Of a stretch of DNA of 64,000 bases, positions 53,741 to 64,000 are shown piece by piece. Below the pieces are notes generated by a model. The model was not told where the DNA came from. It was given only the letters and a program-made list of their open reading frames with translations, and did no database searches. Both the position numbers and the translations under genes were made by a program. Each line of letters opens with the position of its first letter. The first letter of the stretch is position 1. Origin of the DNA: Symbiotaphrina buchneri (Eukaryota; Ascomycota; Symbiotaphrinales; Symbiotaphrinaceae); assembly GCA_001599915.1 (NCBI GenBank), contig BCIG01000010.1, positions 1-64,000 of the forward strand. The letters are read 5' to 3'.

Positions 53741-55901
53741 ATGAAAGACTGGGAAGCAGTAGCACAGGCTAAGCGCCAGTCGCTGCTCTCGTCCATTCCT
53801 CCCGAATGGCGCCTGTCAAACATCCCTTCTGCAGCTGAGCAGCCTGATATCACAGGGCCATATCTCCGGCAATTCCTGTGCCCACAAGAAGTCGAGATCA
53901 CGGAAACCGATGCATGCGGCATCCTGAAGAAGACAACCACGGGCCAATGGAGCGCTGTGGATGTGACGAAGGCGTTCTGCCATCGTGCTGCGCTGGTGCA
54001 CCAACTGGTCCCTCCCCACCGCTCTCTATCAGATATTCCGTTGCGGCAAGATACTAATATCCCGCACAGACAAACTGCCTCCTGGAGACCTTCCTCCCCG
54101 CCGCCCTCCAAGACGCCGCCGCGCTAGACGCCTACTTCTCCACGCATCATCAGCCCATCGGACCCCTCCACGGGCTACCCATCAGTCTCAAAGACCAGCT
54201 GCACGTGCGCAACACCGACACCACGCTCGGGTACGTCGGCTGGGTGGACACCTTCCGCGGCGCACCTCACACATCAACACCATCTGGGAGCACGCGCGTC
54301 TTCGAGTCCGAGTTGGTGCGCGAGCTGCGCGCCCTGGGCGCAGTGCTGTACGTCAAGACGAGCGTGCCAGCGAGCCTGATGAGCGGCGAGACGGCCAATA
54401 ATCTCGTCGGCTATGCGTGGAACCCCTGTAATCGCCGCATGAGTGCCGCGGGCAGCTCGGGTGGGGAGGGAGCGCTGATTGCGGCAAGGGGAAGCCCGTT
54501 GGGCGTGGGCACGGACCTGGGAGGGAGTATTAGGTGCGTGCATTTGTCACCTTGAAAGGATGTAAGTCGAGGCGAAGACGTCAGACTGCTAATGGAAAAG
54601 ACAGACACCCCGCCGCCGCATGCGGGATCTACGGCCTCAAGCCTTCAAGCGGGCGGCTTCCATATGAGGGTATGGCGAACAGCATGGACGGGCAGAACTC
54701 GCTCCTCTCCGTCGTAGGACCTATGGCGAATTCCGTGAGCGACCTGCGGCTGTTCACGAAAGCGGTGTTGAGCACCAAGCCCTGGCTGCATGACCCCTTA
54801 GTCCTGGAACTGCCCTGGAGGCACGAGCAAGAACATGCCGCGGTGGCTTTAATCAATGGGGCTCAGAGTGGCAATGGACATGGGGCGCGGCTTGTGTTCG
54901 GGGTCATTAGGCATGATGGCATCGTCTCCCCACAGCCGCCTGTGAAGAGAGCTATGGATATCATGGTCGAGACGATCCGCAAACTAGGCCATAAGGTCGT
55001 CGAGTGGAACCCGCCAGCCCATGCGCGTGCTCTGGAGCTAGCCGTATGTACATCATTCCACCACTCCTCCTCCTCCTCCTCCTCTCTCTCCCCACTCCGG
55101 TTTTAAGAACTAAGGTTACGCAAATACCACTAACATCACCCACACCCTAAAGATCCGAATCTTCAACCTCGATGGCGGCTCTGACATGCACGCGGGCTTC
55201 GCCCTCTCATCCGAGCCCATCCCCTCGCAAATCTCCAGCCTCTACGGCACGGCCCCGAAATCCGAAGTTCGCGCTTCGGAGATCGCACAGATCAATGTGC
55301 TCAAAAGACACTTCCAGAAGGAGTATCTGGAGTACTGGAATAGTACTGTGCAGCAGACGGGAACGGGACGCCCCGTTGACGCGTTGATTGCGCCCGCAGC
55401 ACCGTATCCCACGGGAAGACCGGATAGGGACAATCACCATGGTATGTTGCGGCTCGCTGTTGCGTTCTTGGCGGAGCGTAGACAGGAAGGGAAAATGGGC
55501 TGATGCGTTATTTCATGCAGGGTTGGGAAGTGCCGTCTGGGTGAACGTCTTGGATTACACGGCCGTTGCGATACCCGTCACGCGTGTGGACAAGACAGTC
55601 GATGTGTCCGTGAGCGACTACGAGCCATTCTCCGAGGCGGATAGGACGGGTTGGGACAATTGTAAGTGTGGAGCCCTGCGTCCCCAGAAATCAAGAGATT
55701 TATAGCACATGCCATGATGTTTGTGTGGGTAGTAAACTGATTCGCTGAGATACAGATGACGCCGAGTTATATCACGGCAGCCCGGTCGGTGTGCAGATCG
55801 TGGGCAGGAAGTTGGAGGAAGAGAAGGTGCTTGTCTTTGCAGAGATGCTGGAGGAGGCCCTGGCCGCGAATAAGCAGGGGGTAAGAGAGAGAGAGAGATA
55901 G
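53741..55901 (+). CDS. acetamidase-type amidase (amidase signature family)
   Basis: Exons 53741-54007, 54070-54533, 54605-55043, 55153-55441, 55521-55661 and 55756-55901; 581 aa, close to fungal AmdS (about 550). The N-terminal block TKAFCHRAALVHQL|TNCLLETF crosses intron 1. That intron has an unusual GTCCCT donor but a good CTAAT branch point, and the join is supported by conservation. The catalytic triad is visible as the Lys of LPISLKDQL, the Ser of GTDLGGSIR and the second Ser in the AAGSSGGEGALIA signature. Later segments are CGIYGLKPSSGRLPYEG and HGSPVGVQIVGRKLEEE. The enzyme hydrolyses small amides to acids and NH3 in the cytosol. Possible roles are nitrogen scavenging or release of an acid for the divergent flavin monooxygenase. 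Confidence 0.9.
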
Positions 55902-56224
55902 AACGGGTCTAATTGAGGAGGCAACGCTGCGTATGTGATGGTGATGCTCTCCACTCTTGCATAACACCTACTACAAGGCTTTGGGTTCGGCAAGAAACGG
56001 TTTTGCTTGAAGAGATGAGGTGTCAAGCATAGGGTCAAAGGGGCTTCGTGAGAGCATATCAGCAATTTAATCATCTCTTTTGACCAGTACAACATTTTTC
56101 CACCGTCCGTCGCATCATATCCAACATGCCGAAACAGGCTCCAATGAACCGTCCTGGGATTCCAACTACTCTCCACGCACCACTGCCCATGCTTTGCCCA
56201 CCTGAACTCACCTGTCGACAATGC
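55902..56224. other. convergent intergenic region
   Basis: 323 bp between the 3' ends of the amidase and the secreted Thr-rich gene. No gene; presumably both transcript ends. Confidence 0.5.
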
Positions 56225-57495
56225 CTATACCGCACCCGCATATGCCCACTGCCCACAGTTGCCATTACTCAGCGTACCCTCACTTGCAGCCTCTCCCGTA
56301 TAAAAGTCTCCATCCGCAACGGAGCCGTCGCACGTTCCAGCCGACGGAGTCAACAGCGCGCAATTGTTCTCGCCGTCGACAGAGCCCATGTAGGCAAACA
56401 CGCTGCCGCCACAGTCCGCCAGCTGCGCACACGCCACGCAGCAGTCGTACGCCGAGTCGGTGTTGAGCCCGCTGTAGCCGTCGTAGACGTCGATTTCGAC
56501 GATGGGGGTGCCCTCGTACGTCGTCAGGAAGTTGTTGCTGTCGCACACGGCGTAGGCGGTAGCTGCGGCGGTGGTGAGCGTCGTGGTCGTGCTGAATGTT
56601 GTGACGGTGGTGGAGATGCTTGTTGTGGTGGTCGCGGAGGTTACGGTGGTGCTGAAGGTGAGTGTCGTGCTGGCGTCCACGGGCTGCGTCGTCGTGGTGA
56701 TGGTGGTCGTGATGGTCGTGGTGACAGTGATGGGCGCAGGGGTGGCTGTGGCCGTGGCGGTCGTGCGGGCTGTGATCGTCGACGTCGATGTTGAAACAAC
56801 ATCTTCAATGCCGGCGCAGATGACCGAGGTAGGGTAGCGCGGGGCGCAGCTTGTGTGCCCTGCTATGACCGTGGTCTTTCCGAACATGCCGCAGTCCAAT
56901 TTGCCATTAACATTGTTGTTGTTATTACTGGACGGGTTGCGTTCAACATGCGCAGGTTGTGGTTGGTATTCTTCCTGTGTCCTGCGGCCGAAGAGCGCAC
57001 GGCGGGCAGGATACTCCGAGTTGATTGGGGTAAAGCCAGCAGAGGGGGCAACAGTGGTTGTAGTGGGCGAGGTAATAGTGAAGTCCAGCTCCGACGTCGA
57101 AGACGACACGGAGACCACAGTACTGGTTGTGGTGAAAGTCCCAGTAATCGTGGTTGAGTAACTGTGACATATGGTCAGCGTTGTAATCCTTAGTAAAGGG
57201 GACAAATCAGAGTAACTCACGTATCAGTGTTCTGCATGTTGGTGACCGTCAAGGTCGTCGTGCTGGTTGCTGTCGCTGTGGTCGTAATGGCTGGAAGCGT
57301 AGTGGTGCTCGTAGGCGTCACAGTCACTCGCGCATAGGCAGTCTGGTGAAAGGTCAAGACATCATCTTGGGTGGGCACCGGTGAGACGGATTTGTATCCA
57401 TAGCCCGTGATGCACCCCTCAATTCCGAAGGTCGCGGCCTGAACATTGGGAAAGAGTCCAGCGGCCCAGGCGATGGTGATCAGCAACAATTGCAT
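56225..57495 (-). CDS. secreted Thr-rich protein with C-terminal PAN/apple-like module
   Basis: Exons 57221-57495 and 56225-57161 (intron 59 nt) give 403 aa. A signal peptide is evident (MQLLLITIAWAAGLFPNVQA, cleavage near residue 20). Two long Thr/Ser-rich tracts follow, for example TTTTSISTTVTTFSTTTT, which should be heavily O-mannosylated stalks. They surround a Cys-bearing segment (GKLDCGMFGKTTVIAGHTSC). The C-terminal 100 residues contain paired Cys (AYDCCVACAQLADCGGSVF, NNCALL, GTCDG, NGNC), the spacing of PAN/apple-type domains found in fungal wall proteins. No GPI signal is seen at the end. Probably an extracellular or wall-bound protein of adhesive or carbohydrate-binding role; specific function unknown. 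The Thr tracts may vary in length. Confidence 0.83.
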
Positions 57496-58699
57496 CTTGA
57501 ATCTGGTGCGAAGTCGGTGCTTGAGGAATGAAGAGATGCCAGAGGATGGTTGCTGGTCCGAACATTGTGACAGTCCGGAAGTTGAGCGGGATTATATAGC
57601 AGGCCATGGATGCTAGGAATTCGTGGAAGCGTAACCTCTCGCGCAAGCCACGACCGGACCTGTCACGTTATAGCCAGCCATGAATCCAACCTGCATTCCT
57701 CAGCTCGCCTAGTACATCGTCAGCTCGCCACCCCCATACAAGGCCGGGCCTAGATTTCAGACTGCGGATAGCATCGTGGCCAGCTTTGTGTATGAATGCC
57801 CTACCGGACCCTAAAATGTCTCAGGGCTGATGCTGTCGGTCAGTCGGTCAGTCGGTCAGCCAGCCACGGCCAAAGGCCGGGCAACTCGTTCTTACATCCG
57901 CATATGCTGGCCTATCTGGTATATCACTGCATTTGTAGGGCCCAGGCTCCTGGGGGTTGGCTGGTGGAGAAATTGAATGCGGGGTTCGCACGCTCCTTCT
58001 CTCCAATCACGACGAAGGCATGACACTGGATTGGCTGCATGTGGACCAGAAAGGAAGTGACAGGTGTCAAGGCCTTTAACCGGTGTTGGTGGCTTGCGCC
58101 CTTGGGATGCTTGTTCCAATCAAGAGGACGGATAAAGGGGAAAAGAAGGAAATTGCGGTCAGGGATCAACCGAGCTGGGCTGAACGTCGCTTGCACCGTT
58201 GCACCCACTGGTATCTGCTGAATCTTTTGAGCGGACAGAGTGAGGTCATCTGTGGGCCCTGTCAGTCGATCCATTCGCAATCCGCGCAATAGTTTCCCAG
58301 AAGAGTGGCACGGCACAGTTCTTGCGGAGAAGTGCAGCAGTCTCCATGTGGCATGGTTGGGCCATGTTGATCGACGAGTGAATTAAGGAGCTCCAAGCGC
58401 GGAGAAAATCCTGACTGGGGCAGTCGAGAAGCGACTAGTCATGCATGTGCCTTCCAGAATTCACGCACAAGTACTCCGGAAGCCAATAAGTACGAAGTGC
58501 GGTACTGGGCATATTCAGGCTCCATTTGTCAATACCTTAGGCCATGGTCATGGGTATTGCACCGAGATCATCTACTCCATGTGTCATATTACAGAATCGA
58601 GTTTTTAAAGCTTTTCCTATGACGTTCCTTATGGCCTCAGAGACAGAGAGAATGGAAACGTATGCATTCGCAGAGTGAAGCAGATGAGCATTCCCATAT
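57496..58699. other. intergenic, no gene seen
   Basis: 1.2 kb between the secreted protein start and the 3' end of the second FAD monooxygenase. It contains an 8-bp tandem repeat. A 130-codon minus-strand frame at 57924-58316 lacks features of a real protein. Confidence 0.5.
57835..57858. repeat. 8-bp tandem repeat, three copies
   Basis: Three perfect copies of GTCGGTCA followed by a degenerate GCCAGCCA. It is a short minisatellite in noncoding DNA, about 340 bp upstream of the secreted Thr-rich gene. Confidence 0.8.
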
Positions 58700-60131
58700 C
58701 TAGTTCACCTTTCCATTTGCAAAAGCGGTCGGCTTCCCAAACGCGGTCTCTGCCTCGGCATACGCATCGTAACCATACAACCATGGTGCAAAAGTAGGCT
58801 CTCTCCACAGGAAAGGATCACCTTCCGAAGAGATCTCGGCACCCATCAGCTTGTCCCTTCGCCCCTGTTCCTTTCCGTCGGGGAGGTGATACCAGTACTG
58901 CTGTCTGGTAGCAGCACGGACGATCTCTGTCGTGCGTGGCCGTCTGAGGGCTTCGTATTTGCCGAGAACTTCTGAAAGTGATATGGGCTCTGACAGCAGC
59001 TGGCCTAGGACGGCAGCGTCTTCGACGGAGATACCAGCGCCTTGCGACAGGTAAGGGAGTGTAGGGTGGACCGCATCTCTAGACGTTACGTTAGCAATAT
59101 GCGAAAACCGAACGTTGAACGCATCCTCACCCAAGGAGGGTGAATCGGCCCGCAGGGTGATTCCAGTGTTGGAGCTCGGGTCGTTTATGAAGTTTCCACT
59201 TGAGCAGATCCGTCTTGACATGTGACATCAACTTTAGCAGACTAATGTTCAACAGTGTCAGCAATGAGAAAGACAGCTCAGCGAACCAACGTACAGTGGA
59301 TCCCAGCCCTCGAAATTGTTCAGAGCTTCCTTGACCGTACAAGGCTGCCTTATCACACCCGGAGGTAGATCATCAGGAGCGACGGCAACAAGGTTAATCT
59401 GTCTTCCGCCTTTCAGCACATACACAATCGCGTGTCCATTTGGTCCCAACCAGTAATTGACATTTGGTGTTTTCACGAGAGCCTCGAAGTCGTCGTCGTC
59501 TTCCGGAAAGTCTTCCACATTCAGTAGCACCCGAAAAGCAATGTCGCCAGTAAATTCGGGTTTCTCGTCCATAAAAAGCTTTTTCCTCGTGATTGAATTG
59601 AGACCGTCTGCGCCGATTACAAGGTCACCTTCAAGAGAATCTCCGTTATACAAGTGGACGATTCCTTGCGAGAAATCTAAATCCACAACGCGGGAATTCA
59701 CCCTGATGTCTGCTCCAAGCTCCAAGGCCCGGTTATAAAGGGCTTGCAGCAAGTCATGGCGATGGATATCCCAGAAAGGCGCGCCGTACGTTTCTCGATG
59801 ATATGCATGTAGCGGTAGACTGGCGAGTTGTTTGCCGTCCTGCCACCGCCTCATGAAACAATGGTAGGGCTCCACGACATCTTTGACGATGGCTTTGTCG
59901 ACACCCCATCGGATAAGGATTCTGGTGGCGTTTGCTGAGAACTGTAGACCTGCGCCGATCTGCCATTTCTTGGTATCAGAACCTCAAGGAAGGGGAACGT
60001 TGGATTACCTCCTCAATCTTTTCGGCCGCCTCTAGTACAATCACGGAATGACCTCCCAGCAGGATAGCGATAGCTGCGGACAGTCCACCGATACCACCGC
60101 CAACGAGGATTATTTGCAGCTGCCTCGCCAT
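58700..60131 (-). CDS. FAD-dependent monooxygenase, salicylate-hydroxylase-like
   Basis: Exons 60009-60131, 59295-59959, 59131-59241 and 58700-59078; 425 aa, introns 49-53 nt, in phase. FAD motif ILVGGGIGGLSAAIAL-type (observed LVGGGIGGLSAAIAILL), then VLEAAEKIEEIGAGLQFSAN, the hallmark of fungal salicylate/6-hydroxynicotinate-type hydroxylases. The DG motif is LVIGADGLNSITRK. The GD motif is LLGDAVHPTLPYLSQGAG followed by SVEDAAVLG, which supports the splice of the last intron. Typical length for the group. It should add a hydroxyl to an aromatic acid using NAD(P)H and O2, in some members with decarboxylation. It is divergent from an anion permease, suggesting import and first attack on the same acid. 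Confidence 0.9.
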
Positions 60132-60662
60132 CGTGCCTCCTACAGACAACACAAACTAAAGTTGACTTGATCCCCAGTTCTCCAGCGGATCTTTCTTGAA
60201 CGCTCCTACGCTAGATAAGGGACGAGTACCGCCGGTTCCAGAATGTCTGCAATGGCAGTGGCAATCACAAGACAAGATTGCCAGGCCGCAGCACACCCAT
60301 TTCGGCGTACATTTTCGGCCTGTTCATGTCGACACTCGGTCGACTATGTGCACAGTTGGCTTGGGCTGATAAGATGTGGGTCTCTGTTCAAGTATCGATT
60401 GGCTAGGAAGCATTGATGCATGCTTCCTAGCGTGAGGTTGGCTGTCGCTTCAAGGAGTAACGTTCTGACATGGATCCTATCTCTCCAGTCGTCCATCCTA
60501 TCAGCGAGATGGAACCAATGGAGCACAAGAAGTTACGAGATAAAGCTTATCAATGAGTTTGAAATGTGTATAAGTGCAGCAGGTGGTATCAACTTGTCTT
60601 CAAAGAACAACTCTGCAAATCCCTCATTTAACATTATCCTCACCAGAAAATATATCACGAAA
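60132..60662. promoter_or_regulatory. divergent promoter, FAD monooxygenase / permease
   Basis: 531 bp between two start codons. It holds CGG triplets, including a direct pair near 60302-60317 (CGG-N10-CGG), and CCGCCGG near 60230. Likely target of the regulator that starts at 62821. Confidence 0.45.
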
Positions 60663-62242
60663 ATGGCTGTCGAAAAGTCGCCCGAAGATATGTCTCCTAG
60701 GGAGGTGGACTCCGAGGAGGGATCATCTCAGGTCGTAATAGACCCTGAGAAGGAGAAGAAGGTGGTGAGAAAGCTGGACATGTACATTGTGCCTGTCTTC
60801 ATGATCACCTACCTTGTCAGTTTCCTGGATCGCTCGAACATTGGAAATGCGAAAGTTGCGGGAATGTCCACAGACTTGCATCTGAAGGGATCAGAGTTCA
60901 ATGGTAATCTGAATCATTAAGCTAAAGTTATGCCCTGCTCATGCCTTGATAGTCGCGGTCTCAATCTTCTACGTTACATATATTGCCTTCGAACTTCCTC
61001 TAACTGTGGCCCTTAAAATGGTCGGCCCTTCTAAGCTGAGTATGTTATAGCCCCGAAGTAAAGGCTCTAACTTCTAACATATCTAAGTTCCTGGAATCGT
61101 GGTAGCCTGGAGTCTCGTCACAATTTTCTCTGGGTTTGAGCAATCCTACGGCGCCCTGGTCGCCTGCCGTCTCATCCTGGGAATCTGCGAATCCGCCTTG
61201 TTCCCATCACTGAACCTTTACGTCTCCATGTTCTGGAAGCGTGAAGAGATCGCCAAAAGAGCGTCTTTGATCATGGTCTCGCTCGCCTTAGCGGGCGCCT
61301 TTGGTGGTCTGTTCGCTTGGGCCGTCATGCAGATGGACGGAGCGGGCGGGTACGCCGGCTGGAGATGGCTTTTCTTCATTGAAGGGGCTATGTCCTTCGT
61401 TGTAGGTGTTGCTGGCTTCTTTCTCTTTCCCGACTCGCCCGAGACAGCGTACTTCCTGAACAAGGAAGAACGGGAACTTGCTTCTCTGCGGCTGGAACCA
61501 TACGGCGTGAACGATGCGTTTGAATGGCGACACGTCCGATCTGCCCTGGCTTCACCCATGTGTTGGCTGTCTGGCTTGATCCAACTTAACGCCGATATCT
61601 ACAACTATAGTGAGTGATACTACATAGGGAATCCGATATGCGAGGTAACTGACCATGCAAGGTATTTCGACCTTTCTACCGACCATCATCAACGGTATCG
61701 GATATACTAGCCTACAAGCCCAGTATCTCACTATCCCAGTCTACCTCCTCGGTGCGCTAGTGTTCTTCATCGTGGCCATGTTCGCCGACCGCATGCAACG
61801 ACGCGCGCCCTTCATGCTCTTCTTCGGCCTTTTCACCATGGCTGGATACTCCGTTCTTCTGGGCAGTAAGACACCCGGTGTCCTCTACTTCGCTTGCTTT
61901 CTGGTCATCTTCGGCGGCTATGTCATGCCTGGCCTCAACATCATCTGGATCAACGGTAACACGGGGCCTCACTACAAGCGGGCAACCGCCATTGCGATGA
62001 ACCAGACTATTGGGAATATCGGGGGGGTCATTGCGGGTCAAATTTACTTGACGACTGAAAAACCGTATTACGTTACTGGTCAGGCAGTCAGCTTGGTTGG
62101 TATTGGCCTTGCATGGTGTGGTACTGGCCTTATGTGGTGGTTGTTGTCGAGGAAGAATGCGGAGAAGGAGAGGAAACTACAACAAGGTGTTGAGGATACT
62201 GGCAACGGAGACGAGTCTCTGTATTTCAAGTACAACATCTGA
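60663..62242 (+). CDS. MFS permease, anion:cation symporter family (Tna1/Dal5 type)
   Basis: Exons 60663-60903, 60953-61039, 61088-61609 and 61662-62242; 476 aa, introns 48-52 nt. The N-terminal cytosolic tail ends in VRKLDMYIVPVFMITYLVSF then LDRSNIGNAKVAGM, the family-defining stretch of Tna1 and related carboxylate permeases. Also visible are FELPLTVALKMVGPSK, GWRWLFFIEGAMSFVVG, FFLFPDSPETAYFL and MPGLNIIWINGNTGPHYKRA. Twelve membrane segments are expected. Substrates of this clade include nicotinate and other aromatic or aliphatic acids taken up with H+. Coupling to a divergent aromatic hydroxylase makes an aromatic acid the most likely cargo. Confidence 0.92.
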
Positions 62243-62820
62243 GCTTGACTTAGGCGCAGGTTGTGCCAAGACGAATCCATGGCCATATACGGCCGCCGGG
62301 GGTTGATAGAAGCTTTCTTTGGGATCTACAGTATAATTAGGAAGCTCAGGGGTAAGGGGCTAGACGGAGTATCAACGGAGACTCGGAGCCATCTGCAAGC
62401 GTGTGGACGTCTCGTCCAAATCTAAATGCATTTCACAATCTGTGTTCGGGGTTTTATAATATGAGTAGGCTTCAAAGCTCGAAGTGAGAGGTAACCCACA
62501 AGAATAACCAAGAATGGGGTGATATGCAGGCGTTTCGAAGATAACAAGCTAGTGTGTGATTGAAGCGACCTGAAAGTAAGGTACCTTAAGGTATTCTAAT
62601 CCTCTGAGATAACAGTAGTTCGCACTAGCCTTATCTCTTGCCTCGCGACACCACCTAACGCCGAGTTCCGAAAAGGCCTTCTTCCAGGCGTTATCACTCT
62701 GGGAAGTAACGGCGCGCCACACTCAACTAGATGCATCCGCCTCCAAATTTGAGTGCCTGCTATCTGTCGTTCCTCCCTGGCAACTCTCATCCATCCTCGT
62801 CATCTGCTTACGCCACCGAT
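62243..62820. other. intergenic, promoter of the following regulator
   Basis: 578 bp between the permease stop and the regulator start. No gene and no standout element. Confidence 0.45.
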
Positions 62821-64000
62821 ATGGAACCTCTTCCACCGGTGTCACCCTCCACTTTTGCACGGTTAGTCAGGCGTAGAGTGCCGCCTGAGAAGCGGCAACG
62901 CACGCAAATGAGCTGCGACTATTGCAAAGCAAAGCGATGCAAATGCTCGAGGCCAAATTCGGCCGAGCCATGTCGGGTGTGCAAAGAGACGGGGAGACCT
63001 TGCAAGACAACGGCACCAAGGAGGCAAAGAGTGTATACAAGGATGATGGAACTCAATGAAGATGGCCCCTTGCCAAATCTGCAGTCTCTGCATTTTCCCA
63101 CACAGCCACTGCCGTCGTATAATGCACCTTCCGAACAGTCGGCCGGCACAGGGCGATACCGGTCATCCGGATCTTCCTACCATGGTGGTGACTTCCAGTC
63201 TGCTGAGATAGCTGTCCTGCGGTCAAACTCATCGATTCCGGAGTCATTATTCGAGGACCCAATGGGGTTGCCGCGGTACATTGGGCCGACAGGGTCCTTT
63301 ACCATGCTTATTCGACTACGAGAGATCATGGCCGTTCGGTGTACTCCCGCAACAGCAGGGCTCGAATACGCCCAGACGATGGGGCAGTCAATGTTGCTCT
63401 GTGAGCAGGGAGGCAATACCGTCGATCTCCCGTCCCGCCGAACCGCAGATCTGCTGGTCGATATATTCTTCTCCAAGGTTCATCCTGATTTTCCCACCTT
63501 CCACCGAGCACTTTTTCAGGCGAAATATGAAAACATGTGGTCCAAGAATCCGGATATGGAACCTGCTTGGCTTATGGCTTTGTATATTGTCTTCGTTCTG
63601 GCGGTAGCAGCTTCCTCTGTGAGCAGCTTCCCAACTTTGACCGGAGAAGATGCCAGCCAGTTGGAACAAAAGTACATCGCCAAAGCAAGGGAACTTCTGC
63701 CGGGTGTAATGTCAGGCTGCACACTGGGCCACGTCCAGGCCCTGATGCTCTACTGCTTACACCTACATATCTCGCGTGAGCGAAATGCATGCTGGAATAT
63801 CGCAGGCTCGGCCATCCGGATCGCAGTCGCCATCGGACTACACAGGAACGGTGCCAACACAAAGTCTACACCGCTAGAGCGCGAGTTGCGGAAAAGAGTG
63901 TGGTGGACACTCTATGCTTTTGAGAGACTTGAATGTTCATCTCTCGGCCGACCATCCGCTATCGATGACACAGAGTGTAATGTCAGCGTGCCGACCGAGG
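62821..64000 (+). CDS. Zn(II)2Cys6 transcription factor, 3' end beyond window
   Basis: One uninterrupted frame of 393 codons runs to the window edge. The zinc cluster is C32-x2-C35-x6-C42-x8-C51-x2-C54-x6-C61 (SCDYCKAKRCKC ... EPCRVCKETGRPC), with an additional Cys40. The Fungal_trans domain starts near residue 215 (DLLVDIFFSKVHPDFPTFH). It continues with LMLYCLHLHISRERNACWN, AIRIAVAIGLHRNG and RKRVWWTLYAFERLECSSLGRPSAIDD, a textbook example of the conserved core. Its position next to the permease and FAD monooxygenase suggests it controls that divergent pair. The missing C-terminus probably amounts to 200-350 residues. Confidence 0.92.
   Translation, partial: MEPLPPVSPSTFARLVRRRVPPEKRQRTQMSCDYCKAKRCKCSRPNSAEPCRVCKETGRPCKTTAPRRQRVYTRMMELNEDGPLPNLQSLHFPTQPLPSYNAPSEQSAGTGRYRSSGSSYHGGDFQSAEIAVLRSNSSIPESLFEDPMGLPRYIGPTGSFTMLIRLREIMAVRCTPATAGLEYAQTMGQSMLLCEQGGNTVDLPSRRTADLLVDIFFSKVHPDFPTFHRALFQAKYENMWSKNPDMEPAWLMALYIVFVLAVAASSVSSFPTLTGEDASQLEQKYIAKARELLPGVMSGCTLGHVQALMLYCLHLHISRERNACWNIAGSAIRIAVAIGLHRNGANTKSTPLERELRKRVWWTLYAFERLECSSLGRPSAIDDTECNVSVPTE

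Noticed and set aside
56126-56794. 222-codon plus-strand frame, Arg/Gly/Val-rich
   Set aside because: Antisense of the Thr-rich tracts of the secreted protein; its repeats simply mirror ACC/ACG Thr codons.
57924-58316. 130-codon minus-strand frame
   Set aside because: No recognisable domain, no splice partners, in a repeat-bearing intergenic region.
1-64000. CRISPR array, LTR or other transposable element, rRNA
   Set aside because: No regularly spaced repeats, terminal repeats, transposase, integrase or reverse-transcriptase motifs, and no rRNA-like sequence were seen in any region.

Overview
The window is nuclear DNA of a filamentous ascomycete (Pezizomycotina). The evidence is short GT-AG introns of about 46-134 nt with fungal branch points (CTAAC, CTGAT), six Zn(II)2Cys6 zinc-cluster regulators, a HET-domain protein, NmrA-like and acetamidase-type enzymes, and compact gene spacing. 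I cannot name the genus. Splicing was rebuilt by hand, and exon coordinates are given for every gene. I found no rRNA, convincing tRNA, CRISPR array, virus-like element or intact transposon.

Layout. 1-3.3 kb: the window edge, a possible gene remnant and a small Ser-rich protein. 3.3-16.8 kb: a dense accessory block with an NmrA-like protein, two divergently transcribed zinc-cluster regulators, a CYP504-type P450, a short-chain dehydrogenase, a metal-dependent amidohydrolase and a Dal5-type permease. It reads like a catabolic gene cluster (hydroxylate, oxidise, hydrolyse, import). The regulator-pair promoter and the amidohydrolase/permease promoter each carry a TCGG-N6-CCGG palindrome, the kind of site zinc-cluster dimers bind. 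17.4-23 kb: a WD40 protein, a HET protein and a DHDPS/KDG-type aldolase. 23-30.6 kb: a GMC oxidoreductase, a membrane-anchored copper amine oxidase and a tiny conserved zinc-finger protein.

31-43 kb: two paralogous PrtT/Leu3-like regulators on either side of a DHA2-type efflux transporter, then a third regulator divergent from a ToxD-like medium-chain reductase. 43-50 kb: a sugar-type transporter, a kelch protein and an F-box/LRR-like protein. 50-57.5 kb: a cupin, an FAD monooxygenase, an acetamidase and a secreted Thr-rich protein. 58.7-64 kb: an FAD monooxygenase divergent from a Tna1/Dal5-type permease, followed by a regulator cut off by the window end, which looks like a small aromatic-acid uptake and hydroxylation unit.

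The most notable point beyond the gene list is a set of single-base lesions in otherwise well-conserved genes. The GMC, amine oxidase and cupin genes each have a one-base frameshift in a run of G. The DHA2 gene has an AT where the AG acceptor should be. The sugar transporter and F-box genes have suspect junctions. The G-run cases look more like homopolymer errors in the assembly than gene decay, but raw reads are needed to decide.
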